Below are positions 11,240 through 22,795 of a DNA stretch of 64,000 nt, piece by piece. The position numbers and the translations under genes were made by a program. Source of the stretch: Vandiemenella viatica (lineage: Eukaryota; Arthropoda; Insecta; Orthoptera; Morabidae); the NCBI GenBank assembly GCA_031002005.1, contig JARYHS010008074.1, forward strand, positions 350,820,932-350,884,931, in the 5' to 3' direction. The notes under the pieces were generated by a model, which did no database searches, was not told the origin of the DNA, and saw only the letters and a program-made list of their open reading frames with translations. Every line of letters begins with the position of its first letter. Position 1 is the stretch's first letter.

Positions 11240-13760
11240 GTCTGGGTGTCTTCGTCATCCAAAGAAATTGTTTCATGTCATCTTAAGTGCCATTGGTCAG
11301 TGACAGGTCCATCGGCTTGGAGGGGGACTCTCTCATTGGCCGAAGTGTTGTCTAGACCTCAGGCGAAACCCGCAATCGACACTGCGTCTATACCACTCGC
11401 TAGTCCATTCCAAGCGTTATTCACATTAGGAGAAAAGTAGCAAGCAGTTGGCGTCAGTTTTTAGTGTTACTCGATGGAGGAACATCCTTCCCCGACCTCC
11501 TAACGTAGGTAACTACCGTGCCAGATCCTCTATATTGTGCGAATATTCGCGCAAGTGAACGGTAGGGCCTCATTGGAACACGTGCTCCAATCGGCTTCCT
11601 TTAGAAATTTAGGTCCCAGTATTCAATGACGGGTTACAGATGATGACGACTCCACAGTGCCACCAGGTCTTTATTCCAAAACACCGCCACTTCCTGGTTC
11701 TAGAACTCTCGCCAGACATGGTGAACAACTGTCATCTGAGAGTGACGCTGCCGTTTTGGACAATGAAACCTGGCCTATATACCGATAGTGCACCTCTGAT
11801 AGAAACCAGTCTGATATCAAGATCAAACACTACTCCATTAAACGAAGGAAACGCTCCTTAGAAGTAACAACTTGTAGCAGAGATGCTGGGTAAAACCCAA
11901 AGCTGGGACTTATCATGTGATGATTTCGAAAAATTCCGCCAGCACTAAGTGATCCAACTCACTCGTACTTAACCAAGCCTGTCCTATTTGTAAGCGCCGA
12001 AGGTTGGACTTGAGAGATTCCCTTCCATTGCATCTTCAGCAGAAAGTTCAATTCAACAATATTAGCTTTGTAAGGAATCCCTCATTCTATTTTAATATTT
12101 TCGTTTAGATCCGGCCAAGTTTGAGGTTAACTTGGGTACACGATACCACAGTTAAAATCGAGATAACCACACTTTTAGGTACAATAAAGTGAATAAATAA
12201 CACATAGTAACCATAAATAAGAAGTTTCAGGTAAAATATAAGCAATAAACTCACCTAAATGGGCGTAATCCGAAATAATCCATGAGGCAGAAAATGCAAG
12301 TTTGTAAACACTACCATAGCACTAATATTCCACTAAATTAGACACTGTAAAGCACTTTCATAATTAGAATTTCACCAGTTGATATTAAGTTCACTAATAA
12401 CTCGCAGCTCCAGGACCGATTTAAAGTACTAAATATGGAATTTAAATGCATCTCCACATGGGGAGCTAGGTCAATATTTTATTCCACCACATCTAAACAA
12501 CTTCAAAGCTTTAAAAGTAAATAAAACCAAGTAAAATAAATAACTAGCTAATATTTTGTAAGGTTCCTGTAATGATCAACCGATAAATAGAAAAATATGG
12601 TGTAAATAATAGCCAGCCGGTAATGGCGACGTAAAAAATAGAAACTTTAGAAATTAATAACTCAGAAACTAACATGTTTTAGCGGACTATAAACTTCTCT
12701 AAAGTGCTGAAAATAAATAAAGGTTCAATTTAAATTTAGTCTCAGGACACAACCGACTTTCAGGAAAAAGCAGAATTGTTGGATTGCACAAGGGGAAAAA
12801 ACTGGGAAACTTAAGAATTTCATAACTCCCGTTAGAATTAACCGATTTGGAAGATTTTTGCACTGTTGAGCTCAGCAGAGGCCAGAGAATGATTAAAAAT
12901 TGTATTAACTTCAGATTCTAAGGCTTAGCGGGGAAGAAAATTTTTTCCTATGACGTTTCATGACGTCAGCAGCACACGACTCAAATATGCTTTTAAATCA
13001 ACAAACTTAAAAATTCATTTTCACTGGTCTGGAAGCTTTAAACTTTAACTAAACATTTCACGACACTTGTCTCGTTACGCTCTTCATTCGGTGAATTTCT
13101 GGTAGTACACAGTTGACAGGATCTTTTACAGATAGACTATTGTCTCAACCAGTAGCGCAGTTTGATAAAGAGACAAGTCCGACATCTTTTTACCAGTTGG
13201 CGGAAACATCTCGTGGTGAGAGCATGTAACCTCGCGTTGAGCGAGTTTAACGGTAGCGGTTTGGAGAGAGCGGTGGATCATGGGAAGTTGTGACATCATG
13301 GCGTCAGGCAGGAAGCGAGTCTAGATGTAGGACACGCCTAGCGGCGGCCATTTTTGAAAGTTGAAACCATCTTCATTTCGGACTATCAGTTTTCCTGGAC
13401 ATGTGAATTTCTAACTTTCGTCTTATTTTCCGTGGGGGAGTGCGGTTTTTGCTCTGAATTTTCAACCTGTGATTTTTTGGTGAAGATTAATATCCGATTG
13501 CCTAGCTAACTGTGAACTTGTATTATTACGTGAAAAATTTTGAGAATATAATCCAGTGATTCAACTTGTGACTTTCATTTATACTATAGTACCTTTCTTG
13601 CAGGAGGTTTAAAACTGTAAGTGGCGACTGTGGTCAATTTTAACAGTTAGCATAAATATTTCAACACGGTTACAGAACTTTCTTTTGTACTTAGAATATT
13701 TTGGAAGACAACTGGTTCAGGTGAGAAGCAGATACCACCCCCGTATACCCGCTTATTCCC
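11240..13760. other. No gene recognised; promoter-like motifs near 13 kb
   Basis: No recognisable coding sequence. A CRE-like tgacgtca lies at 12961, and a YY1-like ggcggccattttt at 13344-13356. The latter sits about 400 bp before a plus-strand gag-like remnant and could belong to the 5' UTR/promoter of that retroelement. This is inference only. Confidence 0.3.
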
Positions 13761-14059
13761 TGACAGCTTGAAGACTTTCATTAAAGACCATCTCTGTCAG
13801 CTTCTTCAGGATGCAATGAAGAAGAGACGTCCAACACTGGCGAACAAAGAGTACCATCCGCGCCAAACTCAATCTCAGGCGAGCTTCAATCTCCAGCAGA
13901 ATGAACAAACGATCCCCGGAAAGGACCAATGCAATTACAGTCTGTATTTTTTCCCGGCCACTTCGGCGCCTTAGCAGAAGACCTTCGAAACACAGCGAAG
14001 CTACTGGTAGTCATATGGCTAGAACATGGTATATTATTTAAGCACTGATCAAGACTGTC

Positions 14060-14510
14060 TAACTTCGCGACCTTTACTCAGCACCTCAAGGACTATAACA
14101 TCCGGTGTGCGATCAAGGATCCTGGCAGATCACGCCACCTTATAATCAGTGGTTTGCCAAACCACACCTGTTGAAGAGGTCGCCAAGAGTAGGGTGACGG
14201 CACGGGACGCAATGCCCGTAAGGCGACCGAGCTCTGAAAGCCGCCAACCACACTGACAGCGGACCAACCGGCCTCCATGTCCTTACAGATCAAGACTCTG
14301 ATGGGCCATGTCGTTAAGACGGTAGAAGAAAGACTCCGCTACAGAAAGTAAATGTTCCAAGTGTCAATCTATGGGACACAAAGCCACGAAATGCTGTGCA
14401 GCCGGACGTTGTGTCCACTGTGGCAACGGTCACAGCGTTCAAAAGTACACACTGCCCCGCAATGCGATGCCGACTTGTGGAAACTGTGGCGTTACTGTGG
14501 TGGTACAATT
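14060..14510 (+). pseudogene. LINE ORF1/gag-like zinc-knuckle remnant (plus)
   Basis: Around 14075-14165 one frame encodes NIRCAIKDPGRSRHLIIS and LPNHT, like the domain that precedes the knuckles in many Jockey-group ORF1 proteins. The frame then shifts. At 14345-14480 the plus strand encodes KCSKCQSMGHKATKC (CX2CX4HX4C), then CVHCGNGHSVQKY, a second knuckle whose last Cys is Tyr, and a third pair CGNC. Frameshifts and stops disable it. A weak candidate for the upstream part is the frame at 13768-13974. No endonuclease or reverse transcriptase follows; pyrimidine-rich repeats begin instead. Confidence 0.65.
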
Positions 14511-14539
14511 CCCATCAAGCTTCCGACAAGGGGTGAAAC

Positions 14540-15600
14540 CAGACCAGCCGCCCCCATCAACTTTTGGTTTTTCCCGGATTTCCAGCGCAACATTTTAAGT
14601 TTTTCCATTTCTAAAAACCTTATTCTGACCATTATGATCATTTAAAAAATCAGGCAGATTGGTCCAAGCAAGAAGTATTTTCAATTTTTTTCCCGAATTT
14701 TCCAGGCTACTTTCACAGTTTTTTTTCTCTAAAATTTTATTCAGACGATCAAAATTTTTTCTTTCCCTATTGTAACTTATTTGTACTATTAAGAATATTA
14801 AAAAAAGAATAGGCAAATCGATCTATAGAAAAAAGTGGTTTCAGTTATTCCAGAATTTTCCAAATTTCCGGTCAACATTTTCAATTCTTATTTCTCTAAA
14901 AACTTTATTGAAACTATTAAGAAAATATTTTTTAAAAAATAACCAAATTGGTCCATAGAAAACAGCACTTTCAGTTTTTACCGAATTTTCCAATTTTTCC
15001 TGTATTAATAATCTTATTACGACCATTATGATCATTTTTTTAAAAGAAAAATAGTCAAATAGATCCATAGAAAAAAGTACATTCAGTTTTTTTCCCGAAT
15101 TTTCCAATTTTCTGGGTAACTTTCCCAATTTTTTCTTTCCCAAAAACCCTTATATGGACTATTATCAATATTTTAAAAAAGTAACAAAATCGTTCCATAG
15201 AAAAAGTAATTAAATTTTTTCTAAATTTTCCGGCCACCTTTTCCAATTTTTTTTTCTCTAAACATCTAATTTGGACTACTACGAATATTTTAAAAAATTA
15301 GATAAATCATTAGAAAAAAATTTCTTTCATTATAACCTGATTCGGATTACTACAAACATCTTCTCTCTCTCTCTCTCTATCTCTTTTTTTTTTTGCCGAA
15401 TTGGTCCATATAAAAACTCACTTTCATGTTTTCACAATTTTTCGGCCAACTTTTCCAATTTTATTTTTCTAAAAACCTTATTTGGACTATTGCAAACATC
15501 TTTTTTTTTTTTCTTTTTTTTTAAATAAATAAAAAATTGGCCAAATTGGTCCATAGAAAAAAGAACTTTCAGTTTTTAAGAATTTTTCCAATTTTCAGAC
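14540..15600. repeat. Degenerate tandem array, ~105-155 bp units, pyrimidine-rich
   Basis: About eight diverged units share the order ggtccatagaaaaaag, actttcagtttttt, ccgaattttccaatttt, ctctaaaaacctta and ggactattatgaatatttt. The ggtccatag-type marker recurs near 14660, 14817, 14949, 15059, 15190, 15300, 15404 and 15546. Long T tracts break several units. The array stops just before the target site of the Helitron pair, so it is separate from them. Confidence 0.75.
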
Positions 15601-15690
15601 AGACAGATAGATATGTTCACTTTGACCCCATGAGAGAATAATCTCGGGGATGTGGAACAGTACATACACTTATTAGTTATGTCAATATCA

Positions 15691-18322
15691 TCATATATAT
15701 TATTTCTATAAGGTATTTTTTTGTCACAGGCCTGTATCTTCTTTCATACTTATCCGAAATCAATGAATGAGGTGTCATTTTAAAGCTTATGGTCTCCACT
15801 TTGGTCACATCATATTTTAAGAAATGAAGTTTTCGGAATTCGACCCTTAAAGGGCAAAAATGTCAATCTTTCTAAAATGCTGATTTCTGTGTTACGAGTC
15901 ATTTATCTCCCTGGATACTTATATGAAATCGTTTAATGTAGTATCAATTTAAAGATTAAGATCTCCACTTTAGTGACGTCATATATTAAGACAGATATTT
16001 TTCGGAATTCGACCCTTAAAGGGCAAAAGTATCAATATTTTTGCAATGCGTAATTGTGTCACGAGCGATTTATCTCTCTTAATATCTAACCGGTATAGAT
16101 AAATGAGGTATCATATTAAAGATAGAGGTCTCCGCCGTGGTAACATTATATTTCAAGAAAAGAATTTTTCGTTTTTCGACCCTTAAAGGGCAAAAATGTT
16201 GATTTTTCTAAAATGCGTTTTTTGTATCTCGAGCCATTTATCTCCCTGGATATCTAACCAAAATCGATAAATGAAGTAGGAATATGAAGAGTAATGTCTC
16301 AGCTTTGTGACATGATATATTAAGAAAGAATGTTTTTGGAATTAAACCCTTAAAGGGAAAAAGTATAAATTTTTCAATAACGCATTTTTGTGTCACGAGT
16401 GATTTATCTCCCTTAATATCTAACCGATATAGATAAATGAGGTATCATATTAAAGAATAAGGTTTCCGCCGTGGTAACGTTATATTTTAAGAAAGGAATT
16501 GTTCGTAATTGGACCCTTAAAGGGCAAAATGTCAAATTTTCTAAAATTCGTTTTTTATGTCTTGAGCAATTTGTCTCCCTGGATATCTAACCAAAATCGA
16601 TAAATGAAGTAGGATTATGAGGAGTAATGTCTCAGCTTTGTGACATAATATTTTAAGAAGTAATGTTTTTGGAATTCAACCCTTAAAGGGAAAAGGTTTA
16701 AATTTTTCAATAACTTATTTTTGTGTCACGAGCGATTTACCTCCCTTAATATCTAACCGATATAGATAAATGTGGTATCATATTAACGAATAAGGGTTCC
16801 GCCGTGGTAACATTATATTTTAAGAAAGGAATTCTTCGTAATCGGGCCCTTAAAGGGCAAAAATGTCAATTTTTCTAAAATTCGTTTTTTATGTCTTGAG
16901 TTGTTTATCTCCCTGGATATCTAACCAAAATCCATAAATCAAGTAGGGGTATGAGGATTAATGTCTCAGCTTTGTGACATAATATTTTAAGAAAGAATAT
17001 TTTTGGAATTCAACCATTATAGGGAAAAGTATAAATTTTTCTATAATGCATTTTTGTGTCACGAGCCATTTATCTCCCTTGATATATAACTGATATAGAT
17101 AAATGAGGTATCATAGTAAAGATTAAGGTCTCCGCCATAGTCACATTATATTTTAAGAAAGAATTTTTCGTTATTTGACCCTTAAAGGGCATAAATATCA
17201 GTATTTCTAAAATGCGTTTTTTTGTGTCTCAAGTCATTTACCTCCGTTGACAATTAAACAAAATTGATAAACGAGGTATAATTTAAAAGATTAAGGTCTT
17301 CGTAATGTCTTCGGTTCCGTTACCACATTTTAAGAAAGAAATTTTTAAAAATTCTAACCTTAGAGGGCAAAAGTATTAATATTTTTACAACGCATTTTTC
17401 TGTCATGGGCTATTTATTTCCCTTGATATCTAATCGAAATCAATAAATGAGTTATAGATTTAAATATTAAATTATCCACTATCGTCACATCATATTTTAA
17501 GAAAAAAACTTTCTCCAAATTACACCCTTAAGGGGCAAAAATAACATCATTTCTCAAAACTTTTTTTTTTACCTTGCTTGATAACTAACCGAAATCGATA
17601 AATGAGGTATCATTTTATAGACCAAGGTGGCTGCTTTGGTCTCACCATATTTTATAAAAGAAATTTTTTGTAATTCGACCCTTAAAGGGTAATAGTATCA
17701 ATATTAGTTATAGAACGTGTTGATTTTTTAAATTTTTGTTTTTATTATATGCCATTTATCTTCTTCGATACCTAGCTGAAATCGATAAATGACATATCGT
17801 TTTAAAAATTAAGGTCTCCATCTAGGTAAAATCATAAATTAAGAAAAAAATGTTCAGAATTTGGTGCTAAAAGTGGTAGCGCGTATGAGACTGTTTAGAG
17901 CCAAGTCCCCAGATTTCAGCAGCGGATATCAGAGAGAAGTCAAAAAACTTTTTTTTATTCAATAAGTAGTTTTTCGTATATATTTTTTTCTTTTACGGAA
18001 ACACTGTCGTTTTGCTATACAATTCCAATGTAATCATTTTATTCGCTCAGCAACAAATATCACAGAGATGTTGATATGTTGTGTGCAGTTTGTTAAGGTT
18101 GGTTTTATTCTAGCAAGGTCAGTGACAGGTTGTCATAAATAAAGTGTGTTTTAAATTTTCCTAACTGTTTCATAATATGTTGTGAGTATTTTGCTGTGTA
18201 CCTATTACACTAAAAAAAAATATTTGCTACAAAACTACAGTTCTACTATTCATTATATTACAAGCATTCAACCTTACTATTCGTCGTATTTTATTCGCGA
18301 AATTTTCGCACGGGTCGTCTAG
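15691..18322 (+). mobile_element. Helitron, copy 1 of a head-to-tail pair
   Basis: It starts TCATATATATTATTTC directly after host A (15690) and ends in CTAG at 18319-18322. Nine bases upstream of the CTAG is a GC-capped palindrome, gcgaaattttcgc. A TC start, a CTRR end and a subterminal hairpin are the Helitron signature, with insertion between A and T. The 2632-bp interior is mostly tandem ~167-bp repeats (about 12-13 units) and a unique ~430-bp 3' section. No Rep/helicase frame is present, so it is non-autonomous. The next base after CTAG is the first base of copy 2. Confidence 0.85.
15700..17880. repeat. ~167-bp satellite-like array inside Helitron copy 1
   Basis: The palindromic core cccttaaaggg or a close variant recurs near 15844, 16013, 16180, 16346, 16511, 16678, 16846, 17012, 17178, 17352, 17524 and 17688, a spacing of 164-174 bp. 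From about 16.1 to 17.2 kb two subtypes alternate. One has gtctccgccgtggtaac and gggc after the core; the other has gtctcagctttgtgacat and gggaa. This gives a dimeric higher-order period of about 333 bp. The units have no coding capacity. Confidence 0.92.
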
Positions 18323-20029
18323 TCATATATATTATTTCTATAAGGTATTTTTTTGTCACAAGCCTGTATCTTCCTTCATACTTAACCAAAATCAATGAAT
18401 GAGGTGTCATTTTACAGCATATGGTCTCCACTTTGGTTACATCATATTTTAAGAAATAAAGTTTTCGGAATTAGACCCTTTAAGGGCAAAAATGTTAATA
18501 TTTCTAAATGCTGCTTTCTGTGTTATGAATCATTTATCTCCCTTGATACCTATCTGAAATCGTTTAATGAAATATCATTTTAAAGATTAAGATCTCCGCT
18601 TTAGTGAAGTCATATACTAAGACGGAAATTTTTCGGAATTCGATCCTTAAAGGGCCAAAGTATCAATATTTTTGAAATGCGTTTTTGTGTCACGAGCGAT
18701 TTATCTCCCTTAACATCTAACAGATATAGATAAATTAGGTATCATATTAAAGACTGAAGTCTCCGCCGTGGTAACATTATATTTCAAGAAAGGAATTTTT
18801 CGTAATTCGACCTTAAAGGGCAAAAATGACAATTTGACTAAAATGAGTTTTTTGTATCTCGAGCCATTTTTCTCCCTGGATATCTAACCAAAATCGATAA
18901 ATGGCGTAGGATTATGAGGAATATTGTCTCAGCTTTGGTGAAATCATATTTTAAGAAAGAATGTTTTTTGAATTCACCCCATAAAGGAAAAAAGTATACA
19001 TTTTTCTATAACGCATTTTTGTGTCACGAGCGATTTATCTCCCTTAATAACTAACAGATATAGATAAATGAGGTATCCTATTAAAGAATAAGGTCACCGC
19101 CGTGGTAACATTATATTTTAAGGAAGGAATTTTTCCTATTTCGACACTTAAAGGGCAAAAATGTCAATTTTTCTAAAATAGGTTTTTTTGTGTCTCGCGC
19201 CTCTTATCTCCCTGGATATCTAACCAAAATCGATAAATCAAGTAAGATTATGAAAAATATTGTCTCAGCCTTATGACATCATATTTAAGAAAGAATGTTT
19301 TTTGAATTCATCCTATAAAGGGAAAAAGTATAAATTTTTCTATAACGCATTTTTGTGTCACGAGCGATTTATCTCCCTTAATATCTAACAGATATAGATA
19401 AATGAGGTATCATATAAAAGAATATGGTCACCGCCGTGGTAACATTATATTTTAAGAAAGGAATTTTTTGTAATTTGAACCTTAAAGGGTAAAAATGTCA
19501 ATTTTTCTAAAATGCGTTTTTTGTATCTGGAGCCATTTATCTCCCTTAACAATTAAACAAAATTGATAAACGAGGTATCATTTTAAAGATTGAGGTTTTC
19601 GTAGTGTCTTCGGTTCCGTTACCACATTTTAAGAAAGAAATTTTTCAAAATTCTGACCTTAGAGGGCAAAAGTATTAGTATTTTTACAACGCAATTTTCT
19701 GTCACAAGGTATTTATTTTCATCGCACAGCAACAAATATTTCAGGGATATTGATACGTTGTGTGCATTTTGTTCAGGTTTAATTTATTCTGCTAAGGTCA
19801 GTGACTGTTTGCCATAAATACAGAGTGTTTTAGATTTTCCTAACTGTTTTGTAATATGTTGCGAGTATTTTGATGTGTACCTGTTACACACACACACACA
19901 CACACAAGCAAACAAACAAACAAACAAAAATTGCTACAAAAGTACGGTTCTACTTTTCATTAAATTACAAGCATTCAACATCATTATTCATCGCATTTTA
20001 TTCGCGAAATTTTCGCATGGGTCTTCTAG
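18323..20029 (+). mobile_element. Helitron, copy 2 of a head-to-tail pair
   Basis: It starts TCATATATATTATTTC immediately after the CTAG of copy 1 and ends CTAG at 20026-20029, followed by host T (20030). The hairpin gcgaaattttcgc and the ~300-bp 3' section match copy 1, with an added CA/CAAA microsatellite at 19886-19928. It is 1707 bp long because it holds about 8 of the 167-bp units rather than 12-13. It is non-autonomous, with no helicase frame. Confidence 0.85.
18330..19720. repeat. ~167-bp satellite-like array inside Helitron copy 2
   Basis: Core motifs like those of copy 1 occur near 18475, 18643, 18810, 18977, 19144, 19310, 19480 and 19653. The same two subtypes alternate (gtctccgccgtgg at about 18769, gtctcagctttggtg at about 18928, gtcaccgccgtgg at about 19100). 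The dimer structure therefore predates, or was copied with, the duplication of the element. Confidence 0.9.
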
Positions 20030-20059
20030 TTATTAAATAATTGATAATATTATTATATA

Positions 20060-21865
20060 CTAGCTTCTAGCCCGTCAAAAATGACGGTTTGAACGCCATA
20101 TTCTGGCAGTTCATTTTATTATTATTATTTTGCAGTTGGTTAATTATACGGGATTGTTATTAGATAATGCTAGTGGCCTTGATTTGATAATGTTCTACAC
20201 AGCAATACAGTAGTAACTTCTACTGAATTAATGAGGGCGGATGTATAAAACCAATAAAATGAAAAATAAATTAGGAATCCATAAACTTTTGCCATCCATG
20301 TAATATCAGTTTTATTCCTAGTCCAGGAACACTTCAGCATGATAGGTACGAACTACGTTCACCCGCAGTTATTAATACCTTCGGTAACTTGGCGCATATG
20401 AAAGCAGTTTAATTGGTTTGTAAAACTCATTTTAGAGTGAATTACGCTGTAATCAAATGTGTCGGTGGGCTTTCTGGTCAACTTAACCACAACCCTCCAT
20501 TAATATTGCTTTCGAAAATCATAACTTCTACTACCCTCAAATGCTGTAGTCAATCGCAAGACATATTGTTTTTAAGCAGTCATTCCGTTGTAGACTACCA
20601 TTATTTTCAAGCAGAAATTAGGTTGTAATACATCCTGGACGGGCATAATACAGTTAAATGTACTACTGAAAATATTTTTAGAGGATTCTTGTATTTTACC
20701 ACAGCAATTCCTGGCAGAATCGCGAACTCCAGTAATACCGATTTATTTATATTATTTTACTTTAAATGACGGGAAGTATAATATCAAAAACGGATAACTG
20801 CCATTTATCTGAATGATATATTTCGTGATTCGTACATTTCGTGTAAACTTCCTTTGAGTTTTTAATAAACTTCATCGTTTCTTATCTCCAGCAAAAAAAA
20901 AAAAAAAAAAAATCGTAGGTTGTGTTTTACCCTAGTATTCATTATTGATACAGGTAATATAGCGTACACATACAATATCCTTCTCCTTACATGAATTTTT
21001 GTATCTGGTTGTCGTAGAAAAATAAAAAGCAACATGTAAATTTAAACGAAAGTACTAATTATAACTTTGTGACACATAATTGCCTCGCATTAATTTTTTT
21101 CCCTGCTCTCCGTATTTCTAATATCTCTGCTCACTGTTATTTTGCGGCAATAATATTGTTGTTGTATTCCGAGTGTCATTTCGCTTATACTGTAAATAGT
21201 CATATCCTTGACTGTTTAAATCTAATCAAAAGTTTATATTAAATCTCATTTAATAGTTAACACATGTATAAAAAACTAATGGTATCATATATAATGGCAG
21301 TAAGAATTTATTCTGGAAAAGCTTATAAGGAGAAACGAATTAGTCATTTTTAATGATATCTTTTGTTATATGAATACGTTACTCTGGTTAGATTATCAGA
21401 GTATTTGGTTAGGATTTTGCATAAATAAATTCATTTTACTTAAGATCACGTAGACTATAATTTCGAAAACGGATAACTGTTATTTATTTGACCAATACAT
21501 CATTACGTTTCTCCGAGTTTTAAATACACTTCACAGTTTCTTACCGTCTGCCGAAAAAATCTTAGGTTATGGTTTAACCTAGGGCTTATAACTGACACAG
21601 ATAAAATAGCGTAAATATTGAATCCCTTCTCCTTACATGAATTTTGGCGTATAACTGATACAAATAATATAACATAAACATCGAACACCATTATCCTTAC
21701 ACGAGTTTCTGCATCTAACTGTAGTAAATAAACAAAATGCGACATGCAGGAAGGAATATGGTGGCTGTTGATTGGCGAGCTGTCACGTGACCATTCTGTA
21801 GCCAATACGTGTAGCAGCTATAGACGACGCATGCAGACGCCACGTTAGCGTTATATATAATAGGA
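20060..21865 (-). mobile_element. Third Helitron, inverted, non-autonomous
   Basis: On the minus strand it begins TCCTATTATATATAACGC after A and ends CTAG before T (plus-strand positions 21865 and 20060). A perfect 6-bp stem with a 4-base loop (ccgtca aaaa tgacgg, plus strand 20072-20087) lies just inside the 3' end. This is a textbook Helitron terminus. The 1806-bp interior has no helicase frame. It contains a diverged direct duplication: about 20750-21060 resembles about 21430-21740, sharing aaaacggataactg and ccttctccttacatgaattt. Confidence 0.85.
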
Positions 21866-21869
21866 TTGA

Positions 21870-22240
21870 CAACAAGTTAGCTACCACCCTTTAGTATATT
21901 CAATATCTCCTGTAATCTACAAATACAATCCCGAGTTAATTAATACTTATTATGTGGAACAGTATGTACACTTGTTACCAGCATCTAATAACCAGTTCTT
22001 TTCTTACCAACCAGTTACCATGATAAGTTTCACTGTAATTTGCGACTGCATATTATATCATGTTAGTTGCTATTAATGTGGAACAGTACATACACCTATT
22101 AACAATATCAATTATATCACCAACGCATAAGCAGTCAATTACTTAAAAACCTGTTAGTATGATAATTTTTCACAGCAGTTTTTGAGTGCATGCTATCCCA
22201 TGTTAGTTGCTATATATGAGTGAAATTTTGTAAACAGTGT
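21870..22240. repeat. ~123-bp direct repeat of the Helitron target region
   Basis: Units beginning tgtggaacagta lie at about 21954 and 22077, sharing ccagttaccatgat/cctgttagtatgat and catgttagttgctat. A third, interrupted unit begins at about 15651. After removing the three Helitrons, the first unit lies about 157 bp from the second, so the Helitrons landed inside a short pre-existing tandem repeat. Confidence 0.75.
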
Positions 22241-22795
22241 AATTACTTAATTTGTCAAAAATTTCATCACAAAGAAAAACCATATATCAATTTAGCAATT
22301 GTGGACAACTTTTTCCCCTTCCTCTTCCATACACCATATATACTATCTTATCAGTCATTCTTAGTTACCAAATTCCAAGAAGAAAATTCTTTCACAGAGT
22401 AAAATGGGTTCTGAAGCAGAAACTCTTTCAGTTTGAACTTAAAGTAGTTGGGTTTTTGTAGATAACATTTAATTTCTGTTGGTACTCTGGTTCTACACTA
22501 CTGCCAACATCTTAAAATATTTATACTAACGACTGCTTAAAATTACTCATTCACAAACTAAACATTAATTATGCTGTGGCCTTCTCTCAAATACAAATGT
22601 ATACGTTGCATTAATTACATACATATTCAAATATAGAATTATTGGGGACTGAGGAAGTCACTACTGCCTCCACTTTCTGACAAAATGGCCAATATTTACA
22701 ATATTTAATTAGTTTGATGGAAAGTCAACCCAATTCCTAGTTACTTGTCCTACACTCTTCCAAATACTTCTTCAAATTACACTAACACATATGCA
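22241..22795. other. No gene recognised
   Basis: AT-rich sequence. Overlapping short frames at 22220-22461 have no recognisable similarity. Confidence 0.35.

Noticed and set aside
15700..19720. CRISPR-like regular repeats
   Set aside because: Repeat units are contiguous ~167-bp monomers without unique spacers, in a eukaryotic Helitron.
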